Below are positions 1-11,840 of a stretch of DNA of 64,000 bases, piece by piece. The notes under the pieces were generated by a model, which was not told the DNA's origin, did not search any database, and saw only the letters and a list, made by a program, of their open reading frames with translations. Each line of letters begins with the position of its first letter. The stretch's first letter is position 1. The DNA lies in the NCBI GenBank assembly GCA_007922305.1, contig ML677343.1:29455915-29519914 (forward strand), in the 5' to 3' direction. The translations under genes were made by a program, and so were the position numbers. This stretch comes from Dermatemys mawii (Eukaryota > Chordata > Testudines > Dermatemydidae).

Positions 1-316
1 AAAACCATTTTAGTTTTAGAAGTTAAACTAAGAGCAAAGGAGCTAGAACAGATTTCCATGCAAAGCTGTGAAACACATGGACTCTAAAATGAACAAAAGT
101 ACAGAAGACCAGCTGCGGAACGATGTGGGTTATAGCTTGTTCTTAACCTATGCTAATTTATAGCATTACGAAAGAAAGGGGGACATTCCAGAATCCACAG
201 TTATTTCCAATGAGATGAGTTTTGATAGATATCCTTTTAAAACAAAATACTAGAGAATCTAAGTACAGCATGGGGTAGAAAGAGGAATTTGGTACGAAAG
301 AAACTTGCAAAACTCT

Positions 317-430
317 GTATATTATATTATATTATATTATATTATATTATATTATATTATATTANNNNNNNNNNTATATTATATTATATTATATTATATT
401 ATATTATATTATATTATATTATATTATAAT
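317..430. repeat. (ATATT)n pentanucleotide microsatellite with a 10-N gap
   Basis: About 110 bases of uninterrupted TATAT/ATTAT pentamer are broken only by ten N at 365-374. The units are almost perfect on both sides of the N run, so the tract is young or recently expanded. The N run probably marks a place where the assembler could not size the array, so the true length is unknown. Confidence 0.95.
365..374. other. Assembly gap (10 N) inside the microsatellite
   Basis: Ten unknown bases lie in the middle of the pentamer array. The round number suggests a placeholder rather than a measured gap. Confidence 0.95.
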
Positions 431-514
431 AAATAAACTCTAAGTAGTTTAAACTCTTTGTAGAAGGTTTACTTCACAACTACTCTGGCAGATACCATAG
501 TAAATAATTAATAA

Positions 515-560
515 TATAACCATTTTACAGATGAATAAATTAAGCAACAGAGAGAACCCA
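515..560 (-). repeat. Possible MIR fragment
   Basis: A short match to the reverse-complement MIR core: CCATTTTACAGATGAATAAA followed by an AGAGAG stretch. It is too short to assign firmly. Confidence 0.35.
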
Positions 561-683
561 ACCTCTCCAGACTTGAGTGCCTGAATTTTCTCCTTCTAGC
601 CCAGAATGAAAATGAATCCATCATCTTTCCCTTCACGCGCCATTCGCATGTACATTAGCTACCTATGTAAGGCATGATAGCAC

Positions 684-895
684 GGTCCAGTTGTTGGAGC
701 ACTAGCACAGGCGAATCAGAGATTGGAGTCCAAGTCCCTGCTCCACCATAGATTTCCTTTGTGACCCTGGGAAAGTCACTTAGTCTCTTTGTTCCTCTTC
801 CTCATCTGTAAAATGGGGATAATAGCACTGCCCTACTTTACAGAGGATAAAGATTGTGAGGTGCTCAGATACTAAGATAATAGGTGTCATAGAAG
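684..895 (+). repeat. MIR/CORE-SINE copy
   Basis: The tRNA-derived head (TTGGAGCACTAG) is followed by the typical MIR core: TGTGACCCTGGGAAAGTCAC, then CCTCATCTGTAAAATGGGGA and TAATAGCACTGCC. The tail (GATTGTGAGGTGCTCAGATA) resembles the LINE-derived 3' part. MIR is an old tRNA-derived SINE mobilised by L2-type LINEs. The copy looks nearly full length but is diverged from the consensus as I recall it. Confidence 0.88.
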
Positions 896-3480
896 AATCT
901 TAGAAAGGACGTCTGCCAGGGCCCAAAACCTCACTTATCAGCCATAAGGACAGGCAGATAGGCAGTCTATCCCCACACTTAAACATCACCGAAAAGGATG
1001 AGAGTGAGCACCGGTGCCACGGTATAAGGGCAGAGAGGAAAGAAAGAGCCTGAATAAAAATGGGCTAGAAAACTGAATACATGGACACTCTCTGCAGCCA
1101 CTGCCCCTGTTACACAGCACTGGATGATGGGGAAGACAGAGACTACACTCAGATACCTGGAATCACCATCCCTTGCCTCCCCCGCATCCTTCCCCAATAT
1201 AGGCCCCCTCCCTTTAGAAAGAGAGACTGTAGAGATATATGGTCAATTGTTCCCAGGACACTGTGGCAGGAGAAGCAGATGCAATCTGTTGCTCATTGTC
1301 TGGTAACAGCTTGATTATCTTGGGGTGGGAGGGGAGAATGCAGAGTGGTTGTGTCCGGTGAACCGTGAAATTGCCACTGCTCTAAGGAACAATTTATCAG
1401 CGGCCCTTTAGAGTGAGGAAGGACAGCGACTCAGTGGGAGAGATGCAGCAGGTATTCATCCAGAGTCTGGCCACTGGAATGCGTGCTGGAAGAGCCCTAC
1501 ACTGAACTTTTCAAGCAGCCAGTGAACCCTGGAGAAGAATGGACAGGAAGGTCTTTCTGGGGAATTCAGTGTGCTGAAATTCTCTGAGATGAATGGCTGA
1601 AAAGTCTGAAGAATACATTAGGAAACTTGCCTGAGGAAACCCGCTCAGCCTTCTTCACTTCCTCTTAAACAGAGAGGACTTTGGGGTGAATCCATTAAGC
1701 TCCAATTCCACTGGGCCCAAGCAAGGTATTTTGTGTCAAACCCATGTTTAAAATCTAGAAACGTACAAGGAATCTGTGTGAAAGAAAGCAACTAAAGGTC
1801 ATGCTCTGACATTTCACCCAGCCCCGCTGGGAAGATTGCATTTTAAAGAACTAGGAATTAATTTATAAACTAGACCTAATTCTCCCTTCAAATATGCTTG
1901 TCCGGCCTCGTTGCTGCCAGTGGTTGCCACAGAGATAAAATGAGGACAGAATATTTCACCACCTGTTTAGCCTTGATGAGTGAACTGCTCAAAGCTTTGT
2001 TTGAGGTCATCTGCCAGACGTTCTGCAGCTTAGCTAAACTTCTTCACTAGAGCAATCAGACTGGAAACCCCACTGAGTTGGATCTTTTCCTGATTTTGGC
2101 AGGGCTGGAAATGGGGCCAACAGATCCTTTTTCATCGTTGATTGCGCTCTTTGTCTCAGCTGAAGCTAGGATGTTCAGAGGTGTTTGTAAATGCTAACGG
2201 AAGAAATTACTGGATTTACTTAAATGTCAGAAGGGGTTCAAATTTTGATTCAGGTTGAATTTTGGACTTGAAATCAATTTCAAGGCATCTCTTACTTTAT
2301 CCAAGATTGTTTCCCCATTCTTATCTGAAAGTAATTTGTCCAACACATGTACAGCATGATCTCTATGATCCAGATGTAACAGGAGACATGAAATTCATTT
2401 GGACAATTGACATGGTAAAGAACAGGGTGGTAGGTTTTACATGCTGAAGTCCTGCTGGGCTGCTCTCTCTCCGCTCATGGCCAAGAGCAGACATGTGCAA
2501 GGAATTCTATGGGGCGAGCGAAGGTGGGCTCAGGATTCATTCTCACCAAACTTTAGACAGACTAATGCAGTGCAGCTCCTTATCTAGCGTATGGGCGGCA
2601 AAAGCATCTGTACGTCTTCACCCTGTCTGTAGAGGTTTTCAGGCCCTGGCTCCCCCTCTTTCCTTCCTGCTCTCAGCTCCCGCTCAATCAAGGGCTGTTT
2701 GGAGATGGTACAGAGAACTCTTCTGCAACATAAAAGGGTTGTGGAAGCTCCCCTCACCACTTCCTTGGCCATGGTACTCCCAAACAGTCCCACCATGCTG
2801 TGGAGAGCCTTCTGCTGGCAGGAATGTCACCCTTTGTGCATAAAGACCGGCACACATGAAAAAGACGTCTGTGCTGAAATCTCCAAAGGCTTAAAGACTT
2901 CAGCTCAAAAAGTTTTCTACAGACAATGTTATTTACTGAAGTCAAACCTTGGCAGGCATAGCCAGCCTTTGCATAACATGGAGGTTTGATGAAGCTGAAA
3001 CGTGTATAGTCAAAATTCCACCCAAAGCACTGGTGTGTGCATTCCCGTGTTCATTGCCAAATGAAGCCCATTGCTGGATGAGAAAAGATGAGATTTCATG
3101 TCAATTTGAAATCTCATGAGGGTTTGTGGAGTAAATTAGATTTGACAAGGTTTGGCTGCCGTTTATTCCATTTCCCATCATCCAAATGGGTGAAATTCAC
3201 CCTCATTGCAGAGGATCAGCACAAAGTCCATGCATCTGTTAAGACCTCTGTTGCATTGTGTTGTTCCTAGTGCTCTGAAGTATTGTGTTTTGATGAAGAT
3301 GTACTATGCACTCTGAATGTCATCTGCTGTCTGGAAATTAAACCACTAATGTGCACATACACTAAAGGATACAGAAAAAAAATGCAGTCAAAATACTTAA
3401 AATAACATTAAAATAAATGATATGTAGTGTTAATCGTTAAAAGCAAACTAGTGAAAGGTTTTTTTTATTATTATCGTGGA
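896..3480. other. Unique sequence, no gene recognised
   Basis: About 2.6 kb contains no recognisable repeat or exon. Open frames of up to 116 codons overlap one another on both strands and look like chance. The part at about 1880-2200 is compositionally balanced and repeat-free, so it is a possible conserved non-coding element. This cannot be tested without an alignment. Confidence 0.5.
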
Positions 3481-3484
3481 ACAT

Positions 3485-3660
3485 GGGAACAGATTTTTAA
3501 AGGTGTTAAGGCTCTTGAAGCTGAAGATAGACATCTTGTGGGACTTCCAAAAATGTCTAAGCAGGTGATAAGCCTAAGTCCCATTGATTTGAATGCACAT
3601 TAATGTCAGTGGGATTTAGGTGCTTAGATACTTTTAAGAATCTGAGCCCCAGACTTCCTG
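3485..3660. repeat. Palindromic interspersed repeat (GTGCCTAAATA family)
   Basis: The segment contains inverted halves around AAGTCCCATTGATTTGAATG and AGTGGGATTTAGGTGC, ending with TTTTAAGAATCTGAGCCCC. The same style recurs at 4795-4885, 35236-35400 and 44830-44905. It is an old short palindromic family that I associate with turtle DNA. Class unknown; a MITE is plausible because of its symmetry. Confidence 0.5.
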
Positions 3661-3948
3661 TACAATATGTGGGGAGAGTTAGGCGCTTAAGAAAGGGATC
3701 CTCAAACTGGCCAATTGAGAGAGTAGCCACCTAAGCTGGCCAGGAATAAAATGTCAAGAAGAGGGATGGGTGAGAAGAGGGACCTTCTTACGTGACTGAC
3801 CTGGTGTACCTGGCTAACAGGCCAGAGAAGGTGCCTCCCTTCACTGGGGATCCTCAGTTGGGAATACTCTCTTGGAGTGAGGCAAGTTGGCCAGGTTAGC
3901 CACTGAGGTAGCTCAGGCCCTACTAGCCAAAACTTTCTCTCTCTCTTT

Positions 3949-4211
3949 GAGTACCTCTACACTGCAAAAAGCAAAAATCACAGTCTCAGAGCTTGGGTCA
4001 ACTGACTTGGGCTCATGCTATGAGGCTAAAACTAGCAGTGTAGACGTTTCTGCTCATGCTGGAGCCCAGGGTTTGAGATCCAGAGCCCAGGCTCCAACCT
4101 TAATGGAAACATCACTGCTATTTTTAGATCCATTGCGCATGCTTGAGTCATTTGACCTGGGCTCTAAGACTCACTGCCAGGGTTTTCTGCTTGCCATGTA
4201 GACATACCCTT
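3949..4211. mobile_element. MITE-like palindromic DNA transposon, copy 1 of a cluster
   Basis: The two ends are imperfect inverted repeats: CTCTACACTGCAAAAAGCAA on the left and TTGCCATGTAGACATACCC on the right. Internal inverted segments also match (GACTTGGGCTCATGC against GCATGCTTGAGTCA...). There is no coding capacity. The GTCTACACTGC-type terminus is shared with the next element, which suggests related transposase recognition. Boundaries are approximate and the flanking duplication is unclear. Confidence 0.6.
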
Positions 4212-4231
4212 AAGTGCCTACAGGAAACTAA

Positions 4232-4479
4232 GAGTATGTCTATACAGCAGCTGGGAGGTGTAATTCCCAGCTCGGGTAGACGTACACACACTAGCTCTGC
4301 TTAAGTGAACACGCTAAAAATAACTTGCCACCCGAGTACTTCCCTAAGGACTCAGATGGTGTTGCGCTCCAGTGGCTAGGCCATGCTGCCATAGCCATTC
4401 TGTTATTTTTAGCACACTCACTTGAGCAGAGTGAGTGCATGTCCAAGTCTACCTCTCAGTTGCTGTGCAGACACACCCC
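4232..4479. mobile_element. MITE-like palindromic DNA transposon, copy 2 of a cluster
   Basis: The terminal inverted repeats are GAGTATGTCTATACAGCAGC and, read on the other strand, GGGGTGTGTCTGCACAGCAA. Inner arms also pair: CTAGCTCTGCTTAAGTG... against ...CACTTGAGCAGAG, and CTAAAAATAAC against GTTATTTTTAG. The flanks are TAA (left) and TGA (right), compatible with a 3-bp TWA-like duplication that has since mutated. It is non-coding. PIF/Harbinger is possible but unproven. Confidence 0.65.
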
Positions 4480-4492
4480 TGAACATCTACAG

Positions 4493-4762
4493 CAGGGGTC
4501 GGCAACTTTTGGCACACAGCCCACCAGGGTAAGCCCCCGGGCGGGCCGGGCTGGTTTGTTTACTTGCCGCATCTGCAGGTTCAGCCAACGTGGCTCCCAC
4601 TAGCTGCGGTTCGCCAGAACATCCCTCAGCACATGCTGCTTCCCGCAGCCCCCATTGGCCTGGGATGGCGAACTGTGGCCAATGGGAGTCGCGATCGGCC
4701 AAACCTGTGGACGCACCAGGGGGCTTACCCTGATGGGCCGTGTGCCAAAGGTTGCCACCCTG
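4493..4762. mobile_element. hAT-like non-autonomous element (CAGGGGTCGGCAAC ends)
   Basis: The left end CAGGGGTCGGCAACTTTTGG and right end CCAAAGGTTGCCACCCTG form terminal inverted repeats. The 8-bp flanks ATCTACAG and GCCTACAT agree at 5 of 8 positions and fit the nTCTAGAn-type hAT target. The interior is GC-rich with a GCCGCATCTGCAGG stretch. Similar GGGGTCGGCAAC elements are, to my knowledge, abundant in turtles. No transposase is encoded; overlapping ORFs here are repeat-derived. Confidence 0.75.
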
Positions 4763-4794
4763 GCCTACATGGTTAGGCACTGTTTTAAAAATAT

Positions 4795-4885
4795 CAGTGG
4801 GGCCTAAATGGTGGACATAAGCACATAAAGAGGCAGATGGGTGCCTAAATACTTTTGAGGATCAGTGCCTTAAGCACTTTTGAAA
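4795..4885. repeat. Fragment of the GTGCCTAAATA palindromic family
   Basis: GATGGGTGCCTAAATACTTT followed by TTGAGGATCAGTGCC matches the motif at 3485-3660. It may be the other half of that copy, separated by the DNA-transposon cluster inserted between them. Confidence 0.45.
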
Positions 4886-4889
4886 ATGT

Positions 4890-5620
4890 TACTCATAGTG
4901 TTAGGTACGCCTACTGTTGGCTTTTAACAAGTGCATACTTGGATATGCTCAGTGTTCCATGGTCATTGACAGTGCTAGACAGTAAAATTTCTCTCACCCT
5001 TATGAAATGCCCTTGACTGCCATTGTATATGTTTTGTAGTTTTCATGTTCTTTCTCTTGATTCAGTTTTCATCTAAAACAACACAGCTCTTTTCTTTTGA
5101 AACTCTCTGTATCTTGCCAGAGTCTCACTTGTTTCTTTACAGAAAGAAAACAGACTACAGCGATTTCACAAAGAGTGGAAAGCCGTGGAGTCAATAATTA
5201 CATATAATTAGCATCTCCTAACCTATAAAGTTTATTGACTCAGTTCTCTAGCTGCACCACTAGGAGGTGAGCTTGGTAGAGTTATCACCGGTCCTGTTTC
5301 ATTGCAGGGATGTGGATGCTCAGACAATGAGTATCCTTAATGAAGCTCAAAAAAAAGAACATGAAATCCAGCAGGACTCTCCTTATCTCTGTGTAATTAA
5401 GAGAACAATTACATACAACTCTCCAATTAAAGGAACCCATTTAGCATGTAACAATACCCGACATGCTCTTGAGTCCACTCAGACTCACCGATTAGCTATC
5501 TTCTGGGTGGCTTCTTACAATTCTGTAAGTAATAACATGTTACGCTCTGAAAAGAGAATAAAGGAACAACAATTAGTGCACAAGCAGGATCAGTTATACA
5601 CTGTTTCATTGCTCTAGGAA
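4890..5620. other. Unique sequence, no gene recognised
   Basis: About 730 bases without an identified repeat. A 116-codon open frame at 5267-5617 has no recognisable domain, signal peptide or splice context and is probably random. Confidence 0.45.
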
Positions 5621-5624
5621 TGTC

Positions 5625-5865
5625 AGGGTTTGTCTACATGAGGAGGTAATACACACTACAGTGATGTGATTTCTAATGTGCTGCACATTAATTCCTCCAT
5701 GGAGACCCTAGTATGGTTTCACATCATTTCAAACACTATTACGTTAAGCACGCTAGGGAACCTGCAGTGTGTACCAGCAGGGTCTACATGGACCAATTAA
5801 TGCATGACACATAAGTCCACTTTAGAAATCACCCCTCTGTAGTGCACCCCATGTGCACAAACCCT
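5625..5865. mobile_element. MITE-like element with AGGGTTTGTCTACATG ends
   Basis: The left terminus AGGGTTTGTCTACATG and the reverse complement of the right terminus, AGGGTTTGTGCACATG, agree at 14 of 16 positions. The 241-bp interior has mirrored subsegments (GTGATGTGATTTCTAATGTG near the left end, TTAGAAATCACCCCTC near the right end) and no coding potential. The flanking duplication is not clear. Confidence 0.65.
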
Positions 5866-6284
5866 CAGTCTACCAGTCATTTGCCCACTGTCCATTTCAG
5901 CTCCCTTTTTCTTTCATAACACTGTTATGCTTTGCAGTAATAAGCGATACACTGTGTACCGGCTCATGGTCCCATAATTCTGGGACACAGCACTACTGCT
6001 GGGATAGCTTGGGAGATCTGAGAACTAATCTAGATTTTATCTCCGAGACACAGAAAGCCAGAAGGAGGTGTATTCACATCACGAAGATCATGAACTTCCT
6101 TCTTGTTGGGGAAGGAAGGCAGTGAAACTCTGAGTGTGCAGCCATTTCTTCTGGCCTCTCTATGGATCAGTATTAGACTTAAGGGAGCTGCATCTATTTA
6201 CACACCGGCCAAGGGTGGCCCAAGGATGTTCCTTATGGGTCAATGACAGTGAGCACAAGCTGCAAAATTCAGCCACAGAGAAAG

Positions 6285-6585
6285 TATTGTCAACCCCAAA
6301 TGTCCAAAAATCATGAGTTGGGCCCCAAAGCTCATGAGTTTGGCTTCAAAGGTATGAGACTTCTAAAAATACTAGTGTTGGGGTTGTTTTTATTTGCTTT
6401 CTGGTGTCGTGGCCTTAAGGGTTCACATTCTCAAGCTTGTCTTGAAACCACGAGTACTAGAAACTTACTTTTTAAAACAAATGCAAATTGAAATTCTCAG
6501 CTAATCCCATTAATCCAAGAGCTGGGGCTTTACAAGCAGCACCAGCTATCCTGAGACTCATAATTAAATCATGAGAATTGGCAAG
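6285..6585. mobile_element. Degenerate DNA-transposon-like repeat (ATGAGTTTGGC family)
   Basis: Imperfect inverted ends: ATTGTCAACCCC then AAAAATCATGAGTT on the left, AAATCATGAGAATTGGCAAG on the right. The interior has AAAGCTCATGAGTTTGGC and GGGTTCACATTCTCAAGCTT. I recognise this as an old interspersed family of turtle genomes with GTTGGCAAC-type ends, probably hAT. The copy is diverged. Confidence 0.5.
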
Positions 6586-6589
6586 ACCA

Positions 6590-8880
6590 GAGACCCTAGG
6601 TATTCACAGGTATTTGAATGTAAAGATTTTGGTCTGGCCCAAAGTAGCTATTTGCAAATTTCTGATTTTGGGCCAAGTTCAGCTTTTAAATACCCAAAGG
6701 TTTGGGCGTGTTTGTATGTAAGCTTTCGGTTTGGGCCTCTCCCTAGATGGCATTGAACATGGTTTGCATTTTTACCTGGTTCGTTTCATTCTTTGTGGTA
6801 GATTGTAGAATCCTGTAGGGTTGATTCACACATTAGGCTCACGCTGATCTTATCTAACTCCGTCCTTCTCAGTCTAGCAGATTATTTTAGCTTGACGTAG
6901 CAAAGAAACTGGTGATACCATCGCTTAGCCCTCTCCGGCTGAGTCTTGCTCTAAACCAGCCAGTTTAAAAGCAACAGCCCAGTCAGCCAAGCAGTCAGCT
7001 GGCAAGAAACTCTGGGAGAAAAATTTTCCACGGGCTATTTTTAATATGAAATGGGTCTGAAAACAAGGATTGAGATGAGCTTCCACAGCATGGAAGGAGG
7101 CACGGATGCCAACTGTCCCTATTTAGGAGGGACAGTTTGCACTCTTAATAGCAAAATAGCTGTTGTTTTTCCATTATGCCCCTTCTGAAGGCTCTCACGG
7201 TCCAACCTATTTCAATAGACTTTAAAGGTGTGTCCCTATTTTTCTCCTCAAACTTCGCTATTTATAGCTTTTCATATGTTGCTGGTAAATATGTAGGAAG
7301 GCAAGAGTAACTTTTTAAAAATATTTTAACATGAATTATGGATCAAAATTAAGATGTGGGAGGAATGGGATTGTGGGAGGTTCTTGCCCTTGTACTGCAC
7401 AAACCACCCAGAGAATTGGAACTTACAGTGTCATATTAGTGATTTATTAAATAAAATATAACAGACATGCAAAAATACTGTCAGCCACACAAGATTTAAA
7501 CAGCATCAAGGCCACAAAGTATCTTAAAGTTCCTATTAAATACCACTCAGCATTCTCTACTCATACTTTGTGCAAATTTCCCATGAAAGTTCATGCCTAA
7601 GGAGAGACCACTGAATTTTCCTCTGTAGGTTCATATGATATTCTATACCTTCTATCATTCTGTCTGCTGTGCATTGTATTTTCTCTCTAGCCTTGTCCCA
7701 AGTGCCCCTTTTCTCCACCTTCATGGGATGGCTATTTCATGCCAGCCTACTTCAATCTCTGACATGTTAGCTGGGAGTCTTGCTTTGAGTGTTCAGTATT
7801 TGAAATTTGAACAATGAGCTGTTTTGACTGAATACTTAGGTCCCATGGTACATTCTTCTATCCTGCTTATCTGAATGTAATGGTTAGAAATAGATTCCTG
7901 ATGCAAACACGCCTGATTGCTAATTTGAAATTCCTTCTCTGTGAATATTCTCTGAAAGTCACTGAAGAAAATAATAGCTGTGTCTGCAAACATTCCCACT
8001 AGTTTGCAAGAATATTAGGCCATTTGAGGAAAATTCAGCCTAAAGCTTCAAATGAATGGCTGTGCATCCTTTCTACAGGGTTCACCCAGCTCAAGAATCA
8101 GGAACCAGTGGAAGGAACAGAAAATCAGTACTCTTAGCTAAATATATGCAGAAAATATTTGCAGCTTTATTGGTCCTTGGGCAAAGTAGCCTTGCCTCAA
8201 AGTGAATTTCTCTCAAAAAATCAATATTTCAATAGACTTTAAAGATGAGCTTGTCTCTTGCAAATGTTGTTGACTGTAGCAGCTTCTCTCATGCAGAAGC
8301 CTCTCAGGTAAGAGCTGTATCACCTGGCCATGATTTAACACAACAGCCTGTAACTTTCATCAAGTTCCTTGTTAAAGGCTGGGTAGCTGGATCGCTTTTC
8401 TGATAACGCTTGTTTGGCAGGCAGGTTTCCTTCCAAACTGTCACAACCCTCCTGTCACTATAGGTGGCACAAGTAACAACACTTATAGTTCACTTTGCCT
8501 GACTCTTCCCATGATAAGACCCTGTTTTCAGTTGCTTATAAACATAAACTGTTTGGACTGAAATTTCCTATACTTCTTATCTGCCTTGTGATGAATTTTG
8601 TGGTGTATGTTTGTTTTTAAGGACATTTCAGCTTAAACAAGTTGAAGTGTTTCTGAGGGCAAGATAGGGGGACAAGTTATTGTGTCCATCTTTAAAAAAT
8701 TCTTGCAACCATTTAGCTGAGAAGCTTTCATGTGTCCATGCTTTGGAGCAGGGACTTGACATTTTGGCCCTAGTGTCCCAGAGGTGCCTTTTGCTGTCCA
8801 CATAAATACTCTGCCAAATTTGGCAATGTTATAATAAGCCTCTGTAAAACCCTATTTCACACATATTCAGTAAAGACTTG
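6590..8880. other. Unique sequence, no gene recognised
   Basis: About 2.3 kb of AT-rich sequence without a convincing repeat or coding exon. The small open frames (60-68 codons) are uninformative. Confidence 0.45.
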
Positions 8881-8887
8881 TTAAAGC

Positions 8888-9060
8888 TTGGCGCATAAGC
8901 TTTTGTGGGTGAATGCCCACTTTGTCAGACGCATGCAGTGGACATTTCCAGAGGCAGGTATAAATATGCAGGCAAGAATCAGGCTAGAGATAACGTGGTT
9001 AGTTCCATCAGAGAGAATGAGGCCCTCTTCTAGCAGTTGATCTGGAGATCAATGATCAAA
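8888..9060 (-). mobile_element. Old Penelope-like element 3' fragment with decayed hammerhead
   Basis: Read on the minus strand, this begins with a frame open for about 50 codons (starting QLLEEGLIL) and runs into a hammerhead-like core, CTGACAA, then a GTGGGC...CACCCAC stem, then AAAA in place of GAAA, then GCTTATGC. Two invariant core bases (G8, G12) are changed to A, so the ribozyme should be dead. Penelope-like elements encode a reverse transcriptase followed by a GIY-YIG nuclease and are known to carry hammerhead motifs. I infer that this open frame is the extreme C-terminus of that protein. The copy is 5'-truncated. Confidence 0.65.
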
Positions 9061-11620
9061 TGAATGGGCAAATGAATTGCACCGGAGCAAATTTCTCCCT
9101 CCAAAATTTCTCCACACAGACTTCATCCCAGGGCTGCACAGCCTGAGTGGAACCTTTTCCTGCCATTGTGCCTTGGCCTCTGTGGTGCCAGGCACCAAAA
9201 CAGAAAACACGGAGCCTCTCTGGTCTGTGCTTTCCACTGCTGGAGCCCAGGCAGAATGGAAAAGGAGAGAACTGCCCAACTCCAGCGCAGGGGGGTGAGG
9301 GTGGAAAAGGTTCAGACAGGGTCACACAGAGTTTTTTGCGGGGAGGAGGGTTAGGGAAAAATCTGAAAGTGAACACACACACCCCCTTTGAAAAAAGTAC
9401 CATGGAGCCATAGGGTTTAAGCTGGGGAGTCAAAGAGGACCTAGTCCTATGGGATCACTGCCCTCCCCACAGAGATGAGGAGGGTGATCAGAGAGGGCCC
9501 AGGCCTGTGGGTTGCTGCCCTCCCCACAGCCATGGGAGGGCTCTACCCTATGTGCAGCCGTGGGGCACTTCTAGACCCACTTCTGCATGAGCTCCAGCCC
9601 CACTAACAATGGAAGTAGTATTCCTGCTTATGCCCAATGCAATGATACTTGAATCAATATAGAGGAATTAGGACCATAAAGACAAGGAGACAGAGCCAAT
9701 TATAGCAATGTTGCTATCCCAAACTATACCAGTTGAGGACTTGACCCTATGACATTAATCTCAGGAGGCATTCATAACTACTTTGTAATGATTGTGAAAA
9801 AAAAAAAGGCCAGAGAAAGCCATACATATTATGTGTCTCATAAATCCATAATAAACTTGGGCACTAGATATATTATGGGTTGAGAATACTTAATACAATT
9901 TAAAATAATTAAAAGCTGCTACACAGTAGTACCATTTTAAATGTTAGCTGGTGGAGTGAAGGGAGGGGTTATTTGCTTTTCCGTAATGACAGCAAGTCAC
10001 AACACTGTATTGTTTTGAAGTTGCAAGACTCCATAAATCATCTATAGCTGGGAAACTTCTCTCTCTTTCTCTCTGTCACTCTTTTTTTCCTGCATTCCTC
10101 AAGTTAGACACAGCCAAATGTATTTTTTTAAAAAAAACTGGGGTTGGAGAGAAGAAATGACGAAATTTGCTCACAGGCTGAGATCTATAGCCAAGCTTCA
10201 GCTGGAATGAATTTCCACCACTAATTTAACCCCCTAACAATATTTCTTTTAGCTTCTCACTGACTTTCTAAGAATAATAATAACTAATAGAATCCCATTA
10301 GAAAGGGGCTTTTTCCTTTACTTTTTAAAATAAACAGGGCAAATTTCAGTGTTCGTGAAAATGCAGGATGGCTTTTAGTGACAAGAAACGGACAAGGTCT
10401 GGAGAAAATAGTGTAATGACCTTGCTTTTCCAATGCACCTCAATCCTAAATTACAGTACTCTCTGCTACTGCAGTCCCCCTGAGCATAGCTCCCACAAAA
10501 ATCTACTAATCATGTCAAATTCTGCCATATGCTGTAGTGGATCATCTACTATGAACTTATGTTCAATTGGGAAGATCCTATCAACTGCACTTCACTTGTT
10601 ACTGAATAGGGATCTGAATGCAGGTCTCCAAAAATAAGACATAATGGTGAAACTTAATGTGCCATCTAATTTAAAAGCCATATCTTGGTTTGAAATTAGC
10701 GGTTGGCTCCAAAGAAACCCCAGCTGCCAATTAAATCTGATTAGCTGGATTAACTGTAGCTTTATTTTAACCATTTCAGTGCTGCCAAGTATACCAGGTA
10801 CATGTAGCCTAACACATCTCTGAGTGTTGTCCCATGCGCTGTACAGGATGTGTAGGATGCTGACGCTTGAATGACTGTGGATGCGTGCCTCTCCAGCAAG
10901 CAATACAAGGCTATTGATACAAGTTTTGTGCTGGGTACGTTATTGCTGGCAGAGTACCAGAAAATACAGTTTCCTTGTGGGTAACTCAATTCCTGGCTTA
11001 CTCACACAGAGTTAATTTGACTGTTTGGTGTTCAGTTGCTATCCACAGATGGGCATGAAGGAGTCACACAAACCTCATTTTTTTAAAGTGGGCCCTTCCA
11101 CATGCTGTGCGGCATATGTCCTATTTCTGTTCCCAGTTACAAATGTGCACTGAAGTCAGTGAGATTGCATTGAGCATAAATGCCATGTTACCAATGCATT
11201 TGTATGCAGTATGGGATACCTCATGTTGAAAGCTAGTGCTGCACTTTGCTCCCTTTGGAGCTTATGTTTCATTTCAAAGACTCCATCTTTGGCTGCAGCC
11301 ATGGTCGCTCATAGTGCAGTCTGGATGGGAGTTGTACAAATGACCTTTGTGCTCACCAAATCCTGGGCCACCTGTGTGCTCAGTGAGTGCTTTGGAGCAA
11401 ATTAGAGCATCCTGAAGTCCGCTCTAAGTTATGTCTGCTGCTAACAGTTTTAAGGGACTGTTAAGGCAGCTGCACATCACCATGTGCTATTTGTGAGCTC
11501 TTATCAATTGCAACTTTTAAATCCATTATACCCCTTTTGATATGTGTTAACTTTATAGCAGCAAGAACAAAGAAGCAGATATGACTACATTAAGTAGCAA
11601 GATTCATTGTACAGGGTACA
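9061..11620. other. Unique sequence, no gene recognised
   Basis: The segment 9080-9610 is GC-richer and has overlapping open frames of up to 125 codons on both strands, without recognisable domains. The duplicated phrase CTGCCCTCCCCACAG (about 9460 and 9510) hints at a small tandem duplication. The rest is AT-rich. Confidence 0.4.
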
Positions 11621-11627
11621 ATACAAC

Positions 11628-11840
11628 AATAAATACATTGCACTTTGTAGTGCTTTTCGCCTAAGAATTTTTACAAACATAAATTCTCGTGATATCTTCA
11701 GCACCCATTTTATAGATGGGCAAACTGAGACCAGGTAGGTCATAAGGCCACCCAGCAAGTCAGTGAAAAAAATGGGAATGCAATCCAGAGGATCTGACTC
11801 GTAGCTCCCTGCTCTAACTATTAACCTGTGTGTTCTTCCA
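11628..11840 (-). repeat. MIR/CORE-SINE copy, reverse orientation
   Basis: CCATTTTATAGATGGGCAAA is followed by CTGAGACCAGGTAGGTCATA, CACCCAGCAAGTCAGTG and finally GCTCCCTGCTCTAACTATTA. This matches the reverse complement of the MIR core and head. The upstream part (GCACTTTGTAGTGCTTTTCG) resembles the LINE-related tail. Confidence 0.8.

Noticed and set aside
5267..5617. 116-codon open frame as a gene
   Set aside because: No domain, no plausible splice or promoter context, and amino-acid composition like translated AT-rich random DNA.
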